NCBI GenBank assembly: GCA_025667525.1 | Contig: JANFOE010000050.1 | Location: forward strand, 868,001-932,000 | DNA length: 64,000 bases | Direction of reading: 5' to 3' | Source: Glebionis coronaria | Taxonomy: Eukaryota > Streptophyta > Magnoliopsida > Asterales > Asteraceae | Part shown: positions 49,989 to 62,253 of the stretch, one piece after another | Layout of the letters: the number at the start of each line of letters is the position of its first letter | How positions within the stretch are numbered: the stretch's first letter is position 1 | Notes under the pieces: generated by a model | The model's database searches: none | What the model saw: the letters and a program-made list of their open reading frames with translations, nothing else | What the model was told of the DNA's origin: nothing | Made by a program: the position numbers and the translations under genes

Positions 49989-50795
49989 CTACATACGGAT
50001 CACGGCACTCCGGGTCTCTCTAGTGTATCTCAAGGCCTCTAGTAGCTGCTGCTGACGTGCAGTGTCAGCACTCCGTAACTGCTCTGTCTCTGTAGTGATC
50101 CCCTGATGACGGAGATCGGTCAAATCCACGAAGGTCCTAAAGGTGTCCTCCTGTGTGTAGATGGCGGCTCGAGTCTCGTAGGAATGACTCTCCAATGAAG
50201 CTAAGCGGTAACGGAGGTAAGCTACCTCATCCAATAGCCAGTGTATGGTCTCCCGGGTGGTGTATGACTCCCCGGCTATGGCCCAATAGAGAGAGTCTAG
50301 TCTCTCCTGGAGCATGGCGCGACCCTGCTGGTCCGCCTGTAGTAGAGAGTGGATAAGGGTGGTATCCTGTGCCTGTCGGGCCGTAAGTACATCAACCTGT
50401 GCCTGAAGGGCACTAAGTCTAGCATGCCCGGCTCCTGATCCCTCTCCAACCTCATAGGTCGAGTCAGGGATAGTGTCATGTCTCCTCTTACGAGGTGGCA
50501 AGACACTGGTGGGGTAAGTGCTAGGTACGGAAGGTGGTGGTAAGGATGGTAGAGAAGGTACGACCTGGTCCACCTCTCTAGGAGGGGATGCAGGTACTAC
50601 AAGAAGTGGTGTAGTAGGAGATGCAGTGGGTGGTGAAGGAGTAGGTGAATCTGTGAGTACGATGACTCCGTCCTGCTGGTCATCTCTGGACTCTGTACCG
50701 GAAGCAGGTCCAGCTAACACTGACGTCGGTGACAAAGGTGTAATGGTAGGAACCATAAGCTCCTCGAAAGTAGTAACAATAGTGGGCGTCGTCAT
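49989..50795 (-). CDS. Upstream ORF of element F, 268-residue coiled-coil protein
   Basis: An intact sense-strand frame between primer-binding site and gag, in a different frame from gag. The ATG at 50795 (MTTPTIVTTFEEL) is chosen because G has a matching ATG with the same preceding bases; an open frame extends 55 codons further up but looks noncoding. Residues 1-100 are Pro/Ser/Thr-rich with VIVLTD near 45-50, resembling a SUMO-interaction motif. PPRKRRHD (about 100-107) looks like a nuclear localisation signal, YEVGEGSG follows, and about 125-265 are Gln/Leu/Arg/Glu-rich and probably coiled coil. From memory it resembles regions of retroelement proteins predicted in Asteraceae. No enzymatic motif; function unknown. 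The TAG at 49991 may itself be a premature stop. Confidence 0.75.
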   Translation of the reverse strand: MTTPTIVTTFEELMVPTITPLSPTSVLAGPASGTESRDDQQDGVIVLTDSPTPSPPTASPTTPLLVVPASPPREVDQVVPSLPSLPPPSVPSTYPTSVLPPRKRRHDTIPDSTYEVGEGSGAGHARLSALQAQVDVLTARQAQDTTLIHSLLQADQQGRAMLQERLDSLYWAIAGESYTTRETIHWLLDEVAYLRYRLASLESHSYETRAAIYTQEDTFRTFVDLTDLRHQGITTETEQLRSADTARQQQLLEALRYTRETRSAVIRM

Positions 50796-51135
50796 GATAT
50801 CTGAAAGTAATATTTTATAGTTTGAGCAAGTTCTCAACTTACACAATATAAAAGGTTTTTCATGATGCATATGCGATGTGGTTTTAAAAGCTTTTAACCA
50901 TGAGGTAAAAAGTATAAGTAGATACTTATGTGATTTATTTGTCATGAGGGAATAAATCAATGTGAAGTTAGTTCACATAATATGCATGCTCTAAAATGCC
51001 ATATGCCTAACTTATAGGTTCCCCAAAAATCAATTTTTCTTTTTAGACTGATTTTTATGTACAGTTATAGTCCAGTTTAAAATTTTTATTATTTAAAAAT
51101 TTCTAAGTTTTTGATCTGGTTCTCTATAACTATGC
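50796..51135 (-). other. Leader of element F between PBS and upstream ORF
   Basis: 340 bp, AT-rich. It resembles the G leader (63627-63982): both start GTTATAGAGAACCAGAT and end TTTCAGA(.)TATCATGAC. The last part looks like a splice acceptor just before the ORF. Confidence 0.55.
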
Positions 51136-51147
51136 GCTCTGATACCA
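51136..51147 (-). promoter_or_regulatory. Primer-binding site of element F
   Basis: Minus strand TGGTATCAGAGC, four bases from the 5' LTR; the classical initiator-Met tRNA type of plant retrotransposons. Confidence 0.92.
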
Positions 51148-51151
51148 TTTC

Positions 51152-54100
51152 TGTAACACCCCCAAGTTGGTCAAATGCAGCGGAATAGTAGTTGGGGTGT
51201 TACTTGGGTGGATCGATAGCACATATCATATAGAGCAATGATCATAATATCATTTGAAAACATATTACATGAATTAATCGTACACATTTAGTATCTTGTC
51301 CAAAAGTAAACCACATTTATTATAAAACAAAAATAAATATCCCATCCCAATGGTCAACATGATGCTTTCCTATAATGCTGGAATCCAATGCATGAACCTG
51401 CTTACTTTCCTGAGAAAACATAAAAGCAAAATGTGGGGGTCAACACGAGGTTGGTGAATTCACAGGTTTAATTAAATAAAGTATCAATATGCAAAGCACC
51501 ACGAAGGTAGCAGGACATCACAGCCCAATACTACAGTAGTTCCTACTGCCCTGTAATAGAAGCTAGACATGATTCTCAGTACGCCCATTGGGTCTATCCT
51601 GATGAGGTTTCCCTTAATCCGACAATGACATAAACCTGCTGCTTGGCCTAAGCAATACGTGACAGCTGATCACGACAGGCCGGGTGTTGTCAATACCCGA
51701 ATAGATCTATCCATACATTTCGCGCTACACTATTAACTAATACAGTCCACGGGAATGGGGCAAACAGTAGGCAAATAAATTGTTGTTGTCTGTGCATGCT
51801 TGCATATAAATAGTTTTGTATGTTTTCTCCCCCAGTTATAAAACAGTAAAGATGGGGCCATGAACTCACCTTAGTGATAATGAGGTAGTGAGGATGATGT
51901 CACAGTATAGTCACGAACTGGAGAAATTACCTAAGTAATTTAAATGTCTCAGTGAATGCAACAATAATTATGCATGATGAATGGTACATATGAAAAATGC
52001 ATGATCACAATTTATGGATTGTTACGTTGGCTTAAGTGTTTGTTCTAATAGTGAATTAAAGGTATGTATATATATTTTTGTTCAAGAAATATATATATAT
52101 AAGTGTATATAAATTTGTTTTAAGAAAAGGGGTCATAAATTAAATAAGTACCTGTATCTTATTTAATTTATTATAAAGAAGTAAATTATACCTTATTAAG
52201 TTTTAAGGTTTCAAAGGGAAATGGTTAACGAGTTTTGTCAATATCGTACAGTTTGTAAATAACTAAAATAATTCATTTTACAAGTGACAAGTTTTATTAT
52301 TTCTTTTAATTAAATAAAACTATGATAATTCTTTGTAAATATAATTGTTTAGAAAATTATCCTTAAGTTTTCATCCGTTAAGTTTATTACACCGTTAGTC
52401 CTTGTCGGTTATCCCATTTTTATGAAAATGCCCCTTAGGGCTTGATAAACTTTCGGGAAATGGCAAAATGCCCCCTCCAATCCCACGACATATATATAAA
52501 TGGGATTAGGGCTTGCTTTAAGTTTCAAAAATGGCATAATAGGTCCTTGTGGTTTATTTAAGGCTCACGGTTGACTTTTGTTTACCCTATAGTTTCAAAA
52601 ATGACACAAACGCCCCTTGGACTATATAATAGTCACGAAATAGATTACATAGTTTTTACTAGTTTCACTTTCGGGCCCAACTTTCACCATGTAACACTTT
52701 TGGCACAAAAAGTAACTAGTTGATTTTTAATATTGGGCTATGCGGCCCATTAAGGTCCGGTTAAGGTAAAAAGGGTTATTGGGCTTAGTTAAAGTTTAGG
52801 GTAATTAGTAAATGGTAATTTTTACTATTGGGCCTTAACTAGTGGGCTTGTATTTTATTTATAAACACTAGTTTAGTTTTTAAGCTTATATTATTTCGGC
52901 TTATATATGTGGCTTATATAAGTTCATCATTTTTTACTAAGGCTTATATTTTCCTACTAGTAAGTCATAAGCTTATATTTTGAAGGCTTTTGGGCTTATA
53001 TTAAGGCTTATAGTATTCGGCTTATATATATGCATAGCTTATATTTTTAGGCTTAAATTCCTAAGAGTTTAAATAAGCTTATCTATGTCTCGGCTTATAT
53101 AATTTTTATTGTCAAGCTAGCTTATTTTAGTAGTACTTCGGCTTATATGGATTTTTAAGGCTTTTATGACGCGGCTTATATAACAATATGGGCTTATTTT
53201 ACAATACACACATTTTTATGGTACACATCTATAACTAGTCTTTCCTAGGGTTTTTAAGCAAGGTGTCCAACATGCTAGTATGTGAATAAGGATTCTAGGG
53301 CACGAAATGCTCACTCATTGTATAAGTCGTGGCTTATATATCACATGGGTGGCATTTCATGGAGGTTTTACGTACGCATGGCAACCTAGGTTCATTCCCT
53401 AAGCTCATACATGCATGATATGAGATGGAAAGTAAAAGAAATATGGAAATAGGTCTAGTGTAGTATTTACTTACTTGTTTGATCAAGATGGTGACAAAGA
53501 GAGTAGTGATGGCGTCGGCTTGTTATTACACGAGTCCTAGCAGCTTTGAATGCTTAGACTTCAATGCTTGGAGGTCATAGATTTTGTAGTAAATGAGATG
53601 GAGTATATTCGGTTAACTCTAGGTGATATGTGGGAGTGTTTCTTTGATCTGAATTTGTGGTATGAGGGTGACTGAATGTGTAGCTTAGCTCATAAATATC
53701 CAAGAGTGAGGATGAGTTGTGGCTTAGGGGTGAGACACGGAAAGAGAGAGAGGGAAGAAGATTGGAAGTATTTTGCAATGTACTTGGCAAGGACTTCCCA
53801 TAAATGCATCAAGATGTACATGTTTGCTAGGGGTGTCTTGTTTAGCCGTCACATATAGGGTTCAAAAGGGGCAAGTGGTAAGTCCTTGAGTGTTTCCATT
53901 TATTATCATGTTTGTACAAGGTTTGATGTGTGGTGGTGTGGGTATACACGGCTAAGGCAACAAACAAGGGTTATGTGTGACTTAGCTCCTCAAATAGTGA
54001 TCCTAGTATTATCCTTAATTATCCAAGTATGTACAAGTTTTCCCATGGTTTACAAAGGGAAACCGGCGGTTTTTATGGGTTTAAGTAAAAAGGAAAAATG

Positions 54101-54869
54101 AAATTTGTGTATTGTGTATATATATTAGTGTATAGTTAGAAAATTGGTAAGGAGGGTAAGGGTTTTGGTATTAAAGGTTATGGTTAAGTATATATATAAA
54201 TATATACGGTTTAGTATAAGTCTAGGTTCGGCTTGTGTTTAATTTTTGTGTTTAGGTGAGTGTTAAATGAGTTAGGGTTATAATATTGTGAGTACGTTTG
54301 AGTTTAAGTAATTTTGGTTACGTTTAGAGCCTTTCGGTGAAAGTATGGTCCTTAGGTGATTTTATTATTACTAAATATATAAAAGAAATATAAAATGATT
54401 TATTGTAGTGTTCATGTGTATAAGTAATTGTCATCATAGTTTAAAGCCATTTATAGTGTGAAAATATATATAAACTATCCAATTTAAAAATATTTATATA
54501 TATAAATAGCCAGTTATTAATTGTGATCATGACGTTGGATTTTTAGAAAATCGATGGGATGTATGCAAGTGATCTTATGTTCAGATGACTTAAAGTCCTT
54601 TACAATAGATTATTTGTTGTCCAGTATGCTATTGAAATATAGCCATACAAATGTGGTCATGCTATTATGATTAAAAATACTCATAGTCACAATAAAAATT
54701 GTGATATAGTTGTTTTCCTGTTCAGATAATTAGAATGATGTATGCTCATGTGATGCATATGATTGTTCAAAGGATTTCATGCAAAGGAAATATAATAAAA
54801 TATATAGATATCATGGGGTGACGTACACAATGTTGACAGAGTCAAAACCTGAAATTTACAGGTTTTACA
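51152..54869 (-). repeat. 5' LTR of element F
   Basis: 3718 bp matching 41228-44944 with about 40 substitutions and a few one- or two-base indels. The GCTTATA array is at about 52880-53205. Confidence 0.95.
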
Positions 54870-54874
54870 CCATC
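54870..54874. repeat. Target-site duplication of element F, right copy
   Basis: CCATC, matching 41223-41227. Confidence 0.93.
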
Positions 54875-56149
54875 GAGGTCATGAACCTCATGATTATTTG
54901 GCTAAGCTCATTTCCTATTATATTGTAGTTAGTTCTTGGTGAACAACTTTTCATCACTCCTTTGTAGATCACTAATTATTTTTATAAGTTAAAATAGTAT
55001 CCCTTGAGAAAAATTTGGGTTTTCATCACCATATGGATTATTTAAAGTGAGACTTATAAATAATCGTTATCGAAATGAAGTTGTTTATAGAACACCTTAG
55101 AAAACGTAATTGTTTTCATAACAAAGAAAATCTTTGTAAATTTATTTTTGATTCTTATTTAAGAATTAAGCATGAAAATGTTTTTATTATAAACATGATG
55201 ATAAAATTTTGACGAACTGAGTATTGCATCGTTAATCTTAAAACTGTATATAGTTGCGCGCCTACATACAATTTGGAATGGACCATGCAAGGCTGATTAG
55301 TAGTCACCATAAAACTAATGAATAAACACTACATTTTCTTTGAAGATTGTGAAAGATTAAATTTTATGAGATCTGCAAGAAGTGCAAAATAGGGACATAT
55401 TATTAGGGACACCTACATATGTGCCCGTACTATTTATTCTTCTGATTTGAATTTACTCATCTGTGAAATTTGTCTTATTTGACAATTGATATTTCCTTCT
55501 GGTCCAATTCTCTCGTGGTGAGATTCTTAGGAAAAGTATTTGATTGCCGAATGTTGATATCCGACTGGATGTATCGATATTCCTATCATTTCTTTTGATT
55601 TGATTTCATTTGAATAACATGGGTAACGATCCGAGGAGCTTTCGAATGCGTACTCAAATTATAAAAACATGGGATATATTCATATTCGTTAAATGTTTTC
55701 GTCTATATATCTGATTTGAAATTCTCTCCCGTAGATTATGCGTTGACCTTACTCTTTTAAGGTTAGTTATGTCTCCAGATATCCTTGAACTTGTGAAGGA
55801 TTATGAGTTATTATTAGTCTTTTGAGAAATTCACATCGTATCGACGGTAATGAAACTGAAAGTTGATAGTGCCATTAGAATGGAATGGTTGATTATGACA
55901 TGACGACATTGTCTTAATTGATGGGAACTAGAGTAGAATTCCCCTAAAAGATAAGATGTTGATTATCAAAAGTTATCTAAATAATTCTTGATGAATGACC
56001 ATATCCTGCATTTAGACTTGAAATTATACCATACTAGTCATAGATATTATAATCTAGAAAGAACCTAATATGAATTTATTAAAAGATGTTTCTTTTATCT
56101 GAAACTTTAGGAGGTATTTATTGGTGAATTACCTAGACTTTTGCCATTA
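54875..56149 (+). pseudogene. Decayed gag-end/protease region of element E
   Basis: 1.3 kb continuing E after F. Near 55877 the frame reads MEWLIMT, a remnant of the protease-end block MDWL. The rest is broken frames. Confidence 0.5.
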
Positions 56150-56720
56150 AGGCAAGTTGAAATTGGTATTGATTATATTCCCGGTGCTGCACCTGTGGCT
56201 TGTGCACTATACGTTAGCACCATCTAAATTAAAAGAATTACCGTACAACTGAGAGAGTTGTCGGAGAAAGCTTTTATTCTACCAAGCTCATCATCATTAG
56301 GAGCTATGGTGTTATCATTCCATATATTTACTGATTACCGTGAACTAGGTAAAATTGACGATTAAAATCTATATTAACTACCCAAGATGATAGATTATTC
56401 GATCATTTACAAGGTTCTAGCGTATATTCAGGAAATTTGATCCACGGCATGGTTATCATCAACTTCGCGTCCGCGAAAAAGATTATCTATCCCAATCACT
56501 ACATCCAGAACTTGTAATGAACATTATGGGTTTCACGTGATGTCGTTTGGGTTGACTAATATACATGTAGCATTAATAAATTTGGTGAATCACGTGTGTA
56601 GGCTGTAATTTGATAAATTCATGCTTGTGATCATTAATGACTATTTGTTTGTTTATAAGAATAAGAATGAGTTAATAATTATTTATAGATTGCCCTGAAT
56701 TGGCCGAACAATGAAAACCT
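56150..56720 (+). pseudogene. Reverse transcriptase remnant of element E
   Basis: Fragments in several frames: RQVEIGIDYIPGAAPVA (about 56150-56200), FTDYREL (about 56328), and HYGFHVMSFGLTN then FDKFMLVIINDYLFVYKNKN (about 56522-56670). The Asp-Asp active site reads IINDYL, and a TAA (56606-56608) precedes FDKF. The same stop and the same loss of the active site are present in D. Confidence 0.82.
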
Positions 56721-57669
56721 GTACCTTGAATATTTAACATGAGATTTAAGACTTAATCCTTTACATTATTTGACCGTATGATTAATAGAAAATGGTATAT
56801 ATTGAATTTTCAAAGAATAGAGCCATTAAGACTTTGGGTTTTACCAAAAAGAAAGTACAAATGTGTTTTGACAAATGATTTATCGAAAAGAACTTTTGCG
56901 GGATTATTCCCTTATACCCAGAACATTTAACTAAACTCCTGTTTAGGGGTAAATGTTCGTGTATAACTCAAGACAACCTAAGAGGGATTGAGGAAACCAT
57001 TTAAACCATGACTTGAAATTTGAAACGATAATTTACGCTTTTCAAACTAAGAAAATTTTGACCAAAGTATAACCAAAGATTTTTCGAGCATTTACGGATC
57101 TTATTAATTATTTTAATTATTTTCGATAAATAAATAAAGATCATGTTAACTAAATTCAAACTCATTTGGAACATTTTTATATAATTGGACAAACTGAGAA
57201 AATTAAAAAACTATTTGCGTTTATGTTTCATAAAAATTAAATATTTATTATTTAATTACTTGTAGTAATTATCGACGCTTAAAACGTCGGATTAAGCAAA
57301 AATGATAAAAATGATAGCTGAAACGAAACTGAAACTTAGAAAAAATGAAGAAAGGTGAACATAATTACTGACACATTATGTAGAAAATATAAAGAACCAA
57401 TTAGGATTGTGTTCCTTAATAATGACGGTGCAAAATAATTTGCCGAACAATTTAAAAATAACTAATATTTGTAATAAGGATAATATAGATAATAAAAGTG
57501 GTTCGCGGCTAATATGAACCAATAGATTTGAGAAGCCAATGGCGTTAAATGTTTTAAAGGCTGCTTGTGGTTGCCTGAATATAGAGGATTTTGAGATTTA
57601 GTCATGTTGGAATCCCGTAAGTATAAGTATTCTATTCCTGTCATTTCCGATTTAATGTATCTTTATCTG
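56721..57669 (+). pseudogene. Decayed RNase H/linker region of element E
   Basis: About 950 bp, AT-rich. By position it should hold RNase H and the integrase zinc region; I cannot recognise either. It matches D about 30541-31560 in reverse complement. The phrase TTTAGGGGTAAATG at about 56942-56955 is a second copy of the polypurine-tract sequence found before the 3' LTR; D has it too (31301-31314). Confidence 0.45.
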
Positions 57670-58040
57670 AAGAAGTTGTACTGATGGAAAATTATGAAGG
57701 CAGACATTGCCTCATACATTAGTAAATGTCTAACTATTGCAAAGGTCATCATCTGAATTTGATTCGATTTGGGTCATCGTCGACCGACTGACCAAATCTG
57801 CTAATATCATTCCTGTTAATGATAGATTCTTGATGAAGAAATTGACTCTTTTGTATTTAAAGGAGTTGTGTAAACATGGTGTGCCTGTATCGATCATCTC
57901 TAACAAGATCCTCGCTTCGCATCAAATTTCTAGAGATTTGCTCAGAAGTCATTGAGAACGAATCTTGATGAGAGTACTGTGTACCACCCCAATCGAAGGG
58001 ACGAGGTAAAGTAACGATACAAAATACTATAAGCGCTGTT
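57670..58040 (+). pseudogene. Integrase remnant of element E
   Basis: Reads [52 protein letters not shown] and, in another frame, STVYHPN. The second catalytic Asp is changed to Asn (ISNK). Corresponds to D 30190-30540. Confidence 0.82.
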
Positions 58041-58747
58041 TTATGTTTGAATGATTGACCTTTGGTAATAAATCGTATAATCGCTTTCCTTTGGAGAGAT
58101 TATCATTAATAACTATCGTATTTGGATCGAGATCGAATCTTGTGAGGATATATATTAGACCATCTGTAAGCAGGCGTTGGGATGAAGACATCCGACATAC
58201 ACCCATTGTGAGTTGGACATGTCTTTTAGGTTTTAGGTTTCCTATGATGGCGAACCTAACCTTACAAAATACCCGACCCGCGAGACCTGAAATGATTGTT
58301 GAAATTAGGATCTGATTATTGACTGCCGGTAGTGGGCAGGAGGTTATGTGAATATAGAATGTAAATCTTGAAGTGCCAGATGGGTAGCGAAGTTGTGCCA
58401 AAACTTTTAACCATGGAAAAATGAATTGATGATCTGAAAGATCATGGGATATAAGTCCCCGTAGTATGGGACCATAGAGATGATGTAAAAGTTAGGTTGA
58501 AAGGCATATAAGCTGGATCTACCCTAGGACTTCAAGAGCTGCGTGAATTATGTTTCGTATATCGAACTTGATAAAATGTCTATCAAGTGAGAATCTGATC
58601 ACTTCTTGATAAATTTTAGATCGGCGAAAAGTTGCATTCATCAAAAACTCGTATATTGTAATGAATTACACTTGTGAGAAAAGACCGAATGTGAAGGAAA
58701 TACCCACATGGCTTTAACTCTATAAGAAGCCAGTAGTACGATAAGAT
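58041..58747 (+). pseudogene. Unrecognised C-terminal pol region of element E
   Basis: 700 bp between integrase remnant and the hairpin. No chromodomain can be read. Open frames of up to 124 codons on the opposite strand are not conserved proteins. Confidence 0.4.
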
Positions 58748-58785
58748 GATCTTTGAGGACAAAGATCCTCTTTAGGGGTAAATGC
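58748..58785 (+). promoter_or_regulatory. AGGA hairpin and polypurine tract of element E
   Basis: GATCTTTG-AGGA-CAAAGATC (58748-58767), then CTCTTTAGGGGTAAATGC to the LTR. Confidence 0.78.
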
Positions 58786-61700
58786 TATGACAATCCGTCA
58801 ATTTATGGTTTATATTTTATTCTCAATATTTATTTGAAAACATTATTTTAATGTTATAATATGAACTCACTTATTTTTGGGAAGAAATTTGGATTTACGT
58901 CTTGAAGTAGCATCGACTACGTTTAAACAGGAGGATTCAACGTTACGTGCTTACGTTTACATACACCATCTTTGGTGATAGTCCGACATTTTAGGAAATA
59001 AATTTGTCCGTAAATATTATTTTGAGATTCTAAATTTGTGTTGGTTCATAAACTCACAAATTTACGAGAAGAGATTAGGACTTACGATTTTAATTTAACG
59101 TCCTTTACGACTAAACCGGAAACCTTAGGATTACGTATTTACGTTTTCGAACTCCGTTTTGATGAGACAATTTTTATTAGATTCGTTTTGTGCCGTTGAT
59201 TCATAATTTAGAAAAATGTTTTTCGTAAAACGACCCGAGGGCACGCAAATCGAGGAAACTAGAATCGAGGAATACCCGTAAATTAGCGGGATGGGACAAA
59301 ACAAGTTTATCCCATCCCACTAACACATGGGGTGGCCAAAAGAGGACACCACATCCATGATGTGGCACCCTTGTAGCTATAAGCTTACACATGTAAGCTT
59401 AGCTTCACATGAAAGCTAACTTATCCCACCAAACTAGCAAAAACCACTAAACTTTACCACTTACTTCCATTTCACATGCAAAACTCACACACTCCTCTCC
59501 TCTCTCTCTAAAATTCGTCCAACCATCATCAAAAACAACTCTCATTTGATCTATGTTATCCATAAAATCATGTTTTACTCATACACATGATGATGCTACT
59601 TTGAAGCTTTGAAGATTGGAGGTGATTCTAACATCCAAGGAGAAGATTTGTTGGTGTCATAGGGCTGATTTTCCATGAGAAGTTTATTAAGGTTGGTAGA
59701 CTTGAAGATGATATTGGTTTATCACAAGTTTTTCCATCAAAATCCAAGCCTTGTTCATCAAAGACTCATCTTTTCATCACTAATGGTGGTATAGAGATTG
59801 TTCTTCCTATCCTCTTGTTATTTTGATTATGTAATCTTGTATTTTCTTTATTTATGTATATGTATATGATAATGAATGATGATTAAAAATATTATGTGGG
59901 GATTCGGTGTTGATAGATTTGATAAACATGGGTAAAAAGATGGAAAAACCACATGTAAAAATGGTTAAATCTTGCTTAATAAGATGGCTGTATAAAAACA
60001 GTAAGTAACCAAGTTATAAACTGATAAAATTGCATGGTGGAATCCATTTACAGTAAGTGTTAGATGTCATACACATGTGAGAGTTGGCCATGCAATGGAA
60101 TCATCAAAATGTGTGAGATATGATCAAAACAAGATGAGTGTACCAATCTGAATAGTCTGTTTTGTAGGGACTGTTAAGGATAGTTAGACATGGAATGAGC
60201 AGTAGCTATAACTAACTTATTTGTATCACATAATATGAAGTTTATACCATCCAAAAATGAGCTTCTATCTCCTTATATAACTCAAGATATGATAAAAATG
60301 GTGAAGATGAAACTAAAAATCAGATTTTGAAGAATTAATGTTTAATAGTATTATATAAGCACTGAAACTAATATAGTATAAAATGTGAATTAAAACCCAC
60401 TAACTTATAAATTTCATTAATATAAATATGTATAAGGTTAAATAAATGGACACTTTATAAAAATGATAGTTGAATAAGATTTATAAGTTATAAAAACTAT
60501 AAACATGAGTTTTACGTCTTTTCGGCTAAAACCGAAAGATTAACGTTTTTGTTAAATAAAACTTAGACGGTTGGACCCGTCTAATGTAAGCTTTTATAAG
60601 CTCACATACTGATGTATAAACCTATATAAAAAGTAAAAACCGATAAAACCCGAGCTTTACAACATATAGACATTAACGGGCCAAAGTAGCCTTAATAGAC
60701 AATAAACCCGACTAATTTGGTAAAACACTTATAAACTTACTTATTGGGCTTAACCCACTTGGGCCCAACATGAAAACTATAATACTGATAATAAAAGTGT
60801 AAAATGGACTAATATAAAGTATTGGGCTTGTAATAGGGTTATTGGGCCTAAAACATGTAAATAAGTAAAACTAGTAAAACTAGTATAAAAATGTTACCAA
60901 CACATAAACACTATAATGAATGAGTAAAAATGTATAAACCCACTTGATCATCATCATATATATAAAATCATCATATGTATACATAATTGTTATTTTATAA
61001 AGTCATTGGACAAGAGTCTAAGACAAGTATTATTTGTCTAGGTTTCCGTGATTGAAGCACGTACCGTACATCCGAATTGCCGATAACCCGCTTTCCCACC
61101 TCAACGTGAGTTCATAGCCTCGCACTCTTTTAAATGTTTTTATGAAATATTTTATAAACCCGCGAGGGAGATAACATGTTAGTTTTACTAAAATAGGACA
61201 CCATTTGTCCCGATTGTTTGTTTATTGATTTGGACCCGAATGATTGTATGACCCGATGTATGATTATATGACCCGATAGATGAAATGAGATGGATTATTA
61301 AAGTTAGGTTATGTCACTAAAAGTTCTATTAGCATGAATTGTGAACTACTGGGATTTGGTAGACGCTTATGCATATAATAGTACTATTTGGGGACGATCA
61401 CCCCAGTTCGCGCGTTGACGGTTGATCCCCGTCGTTTCATATTGATTGGTAAGCGAATTTATGTATGAGAAGATTTACACAAGCGTGATTATTGTGACGA
61501 CACGCTAATTTAGATGGGCAAATGAGTTTCGGGTTAGCTACCCGTTGTTTGTGGTAGTAAGGTAACAATGTCATGCGGCTTATAATAATCAAAATAACGA
61601 AATACTGCTATACGCACTGAATTACAATGAATTGCCTGACTAGCAATACGGGGTCTTATTATTGATTTTATGTTCGTGTTTTGGTTTTACATAACCATAT

Positions 61701-62248
61701 TCATATAACGGTTTTTATATAAATTTATACAACTTTATAAAACGCATTGTATGATATTTTTACGACTTTGGTTCGTATAATGATTTTGAAGGCAAAAGCC
61801 TATATTATGATTTTTGATAAGGATTTGTATAAAATGACTTTGGCTATTTTATGGCCTATTACAATGATTTGTACAAAAATGATTTTCGGTAATAATTATA
61901 TACCGATGATATATTAATGGTTTTATTGAACTCTATGAATTCACTCGGCGTTATCGCTGACCTTTTCTTTTAACATGTTTTATCTCAGGTACTTGAAGGT
62001 AATTCTCGGGAAGACGACAAGAATTCATGGCCCGCACTTAAATAACAATTTCCATTCAAATGCTTTGTAAAATTTGTATGAAATAATATGACTTGGGACC
62101 TATGTAAACTTGATATTTATGAATTGAAATGCTTTATTATTAAACGACGCAATTTTTTAGGCGTTGTCTATGATGTGAGTAATGTGCTATCCCGTAACAC
62201 CAACGAGTCTTCCGCTGTATTAAATTATGTAAATTTGGGGGTGTTACA
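58786..62248 (+). repeat. 3' LTR of element E
   Basis: 3463 bp, the same length as the reassembled 5' LTR. Begins TATGACAATCC (TG changed to TA) and ends GGGGGTGTTACA. Contains a possible TATA box, TATAAACC, near 60932. Confidence 0.95.
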
Positions 62249-62253
62249 ACTTT
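62249..62253. repeat. Target-site duplication of element E, right copy
   Basis: ACTTT, matching 24058-24062. Confidence 0.92.

Larger units (their letters stand above)
41228..54869 (-). mobile_element. Element F: Tekay/Del-like chromovirus retrotransposon
   Basis: 13.6 kb with 3.72 kb LTRs, CCATC duplication, initiator-Met-type primer-binding site, an upstream ORF and one gag-pol frame, all on the minus strand. About 40 substitutions separate the LTRs by eye (about 1%), so it is the clearest recent insertion. With seven stops in gag-pol it is no longer autonomous. Confidence 0.95.
24063..62248 (+). mobile_element. Element E: LTR retrotransposon carrying two nested elements
   Basis: Bounded by 3.46 kb LTRs and ACTTT. 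Without D (25905-38215) and F (41228-54869) its own length is about 12.2 kb, nearly the size of D. Primer-binding site, decayed pol remnants and polypurine tract place it near the Tekay/Del chromoviruses. It lies in the 5' LTR of G. Confidence 0.92.

Noticed and set aside
58027..58401. 124-codon minus-strand frame in E
   Set aside because: Opposite to decayed pol; the matching stretch of D does not preserve it, and no domain is recognisable.
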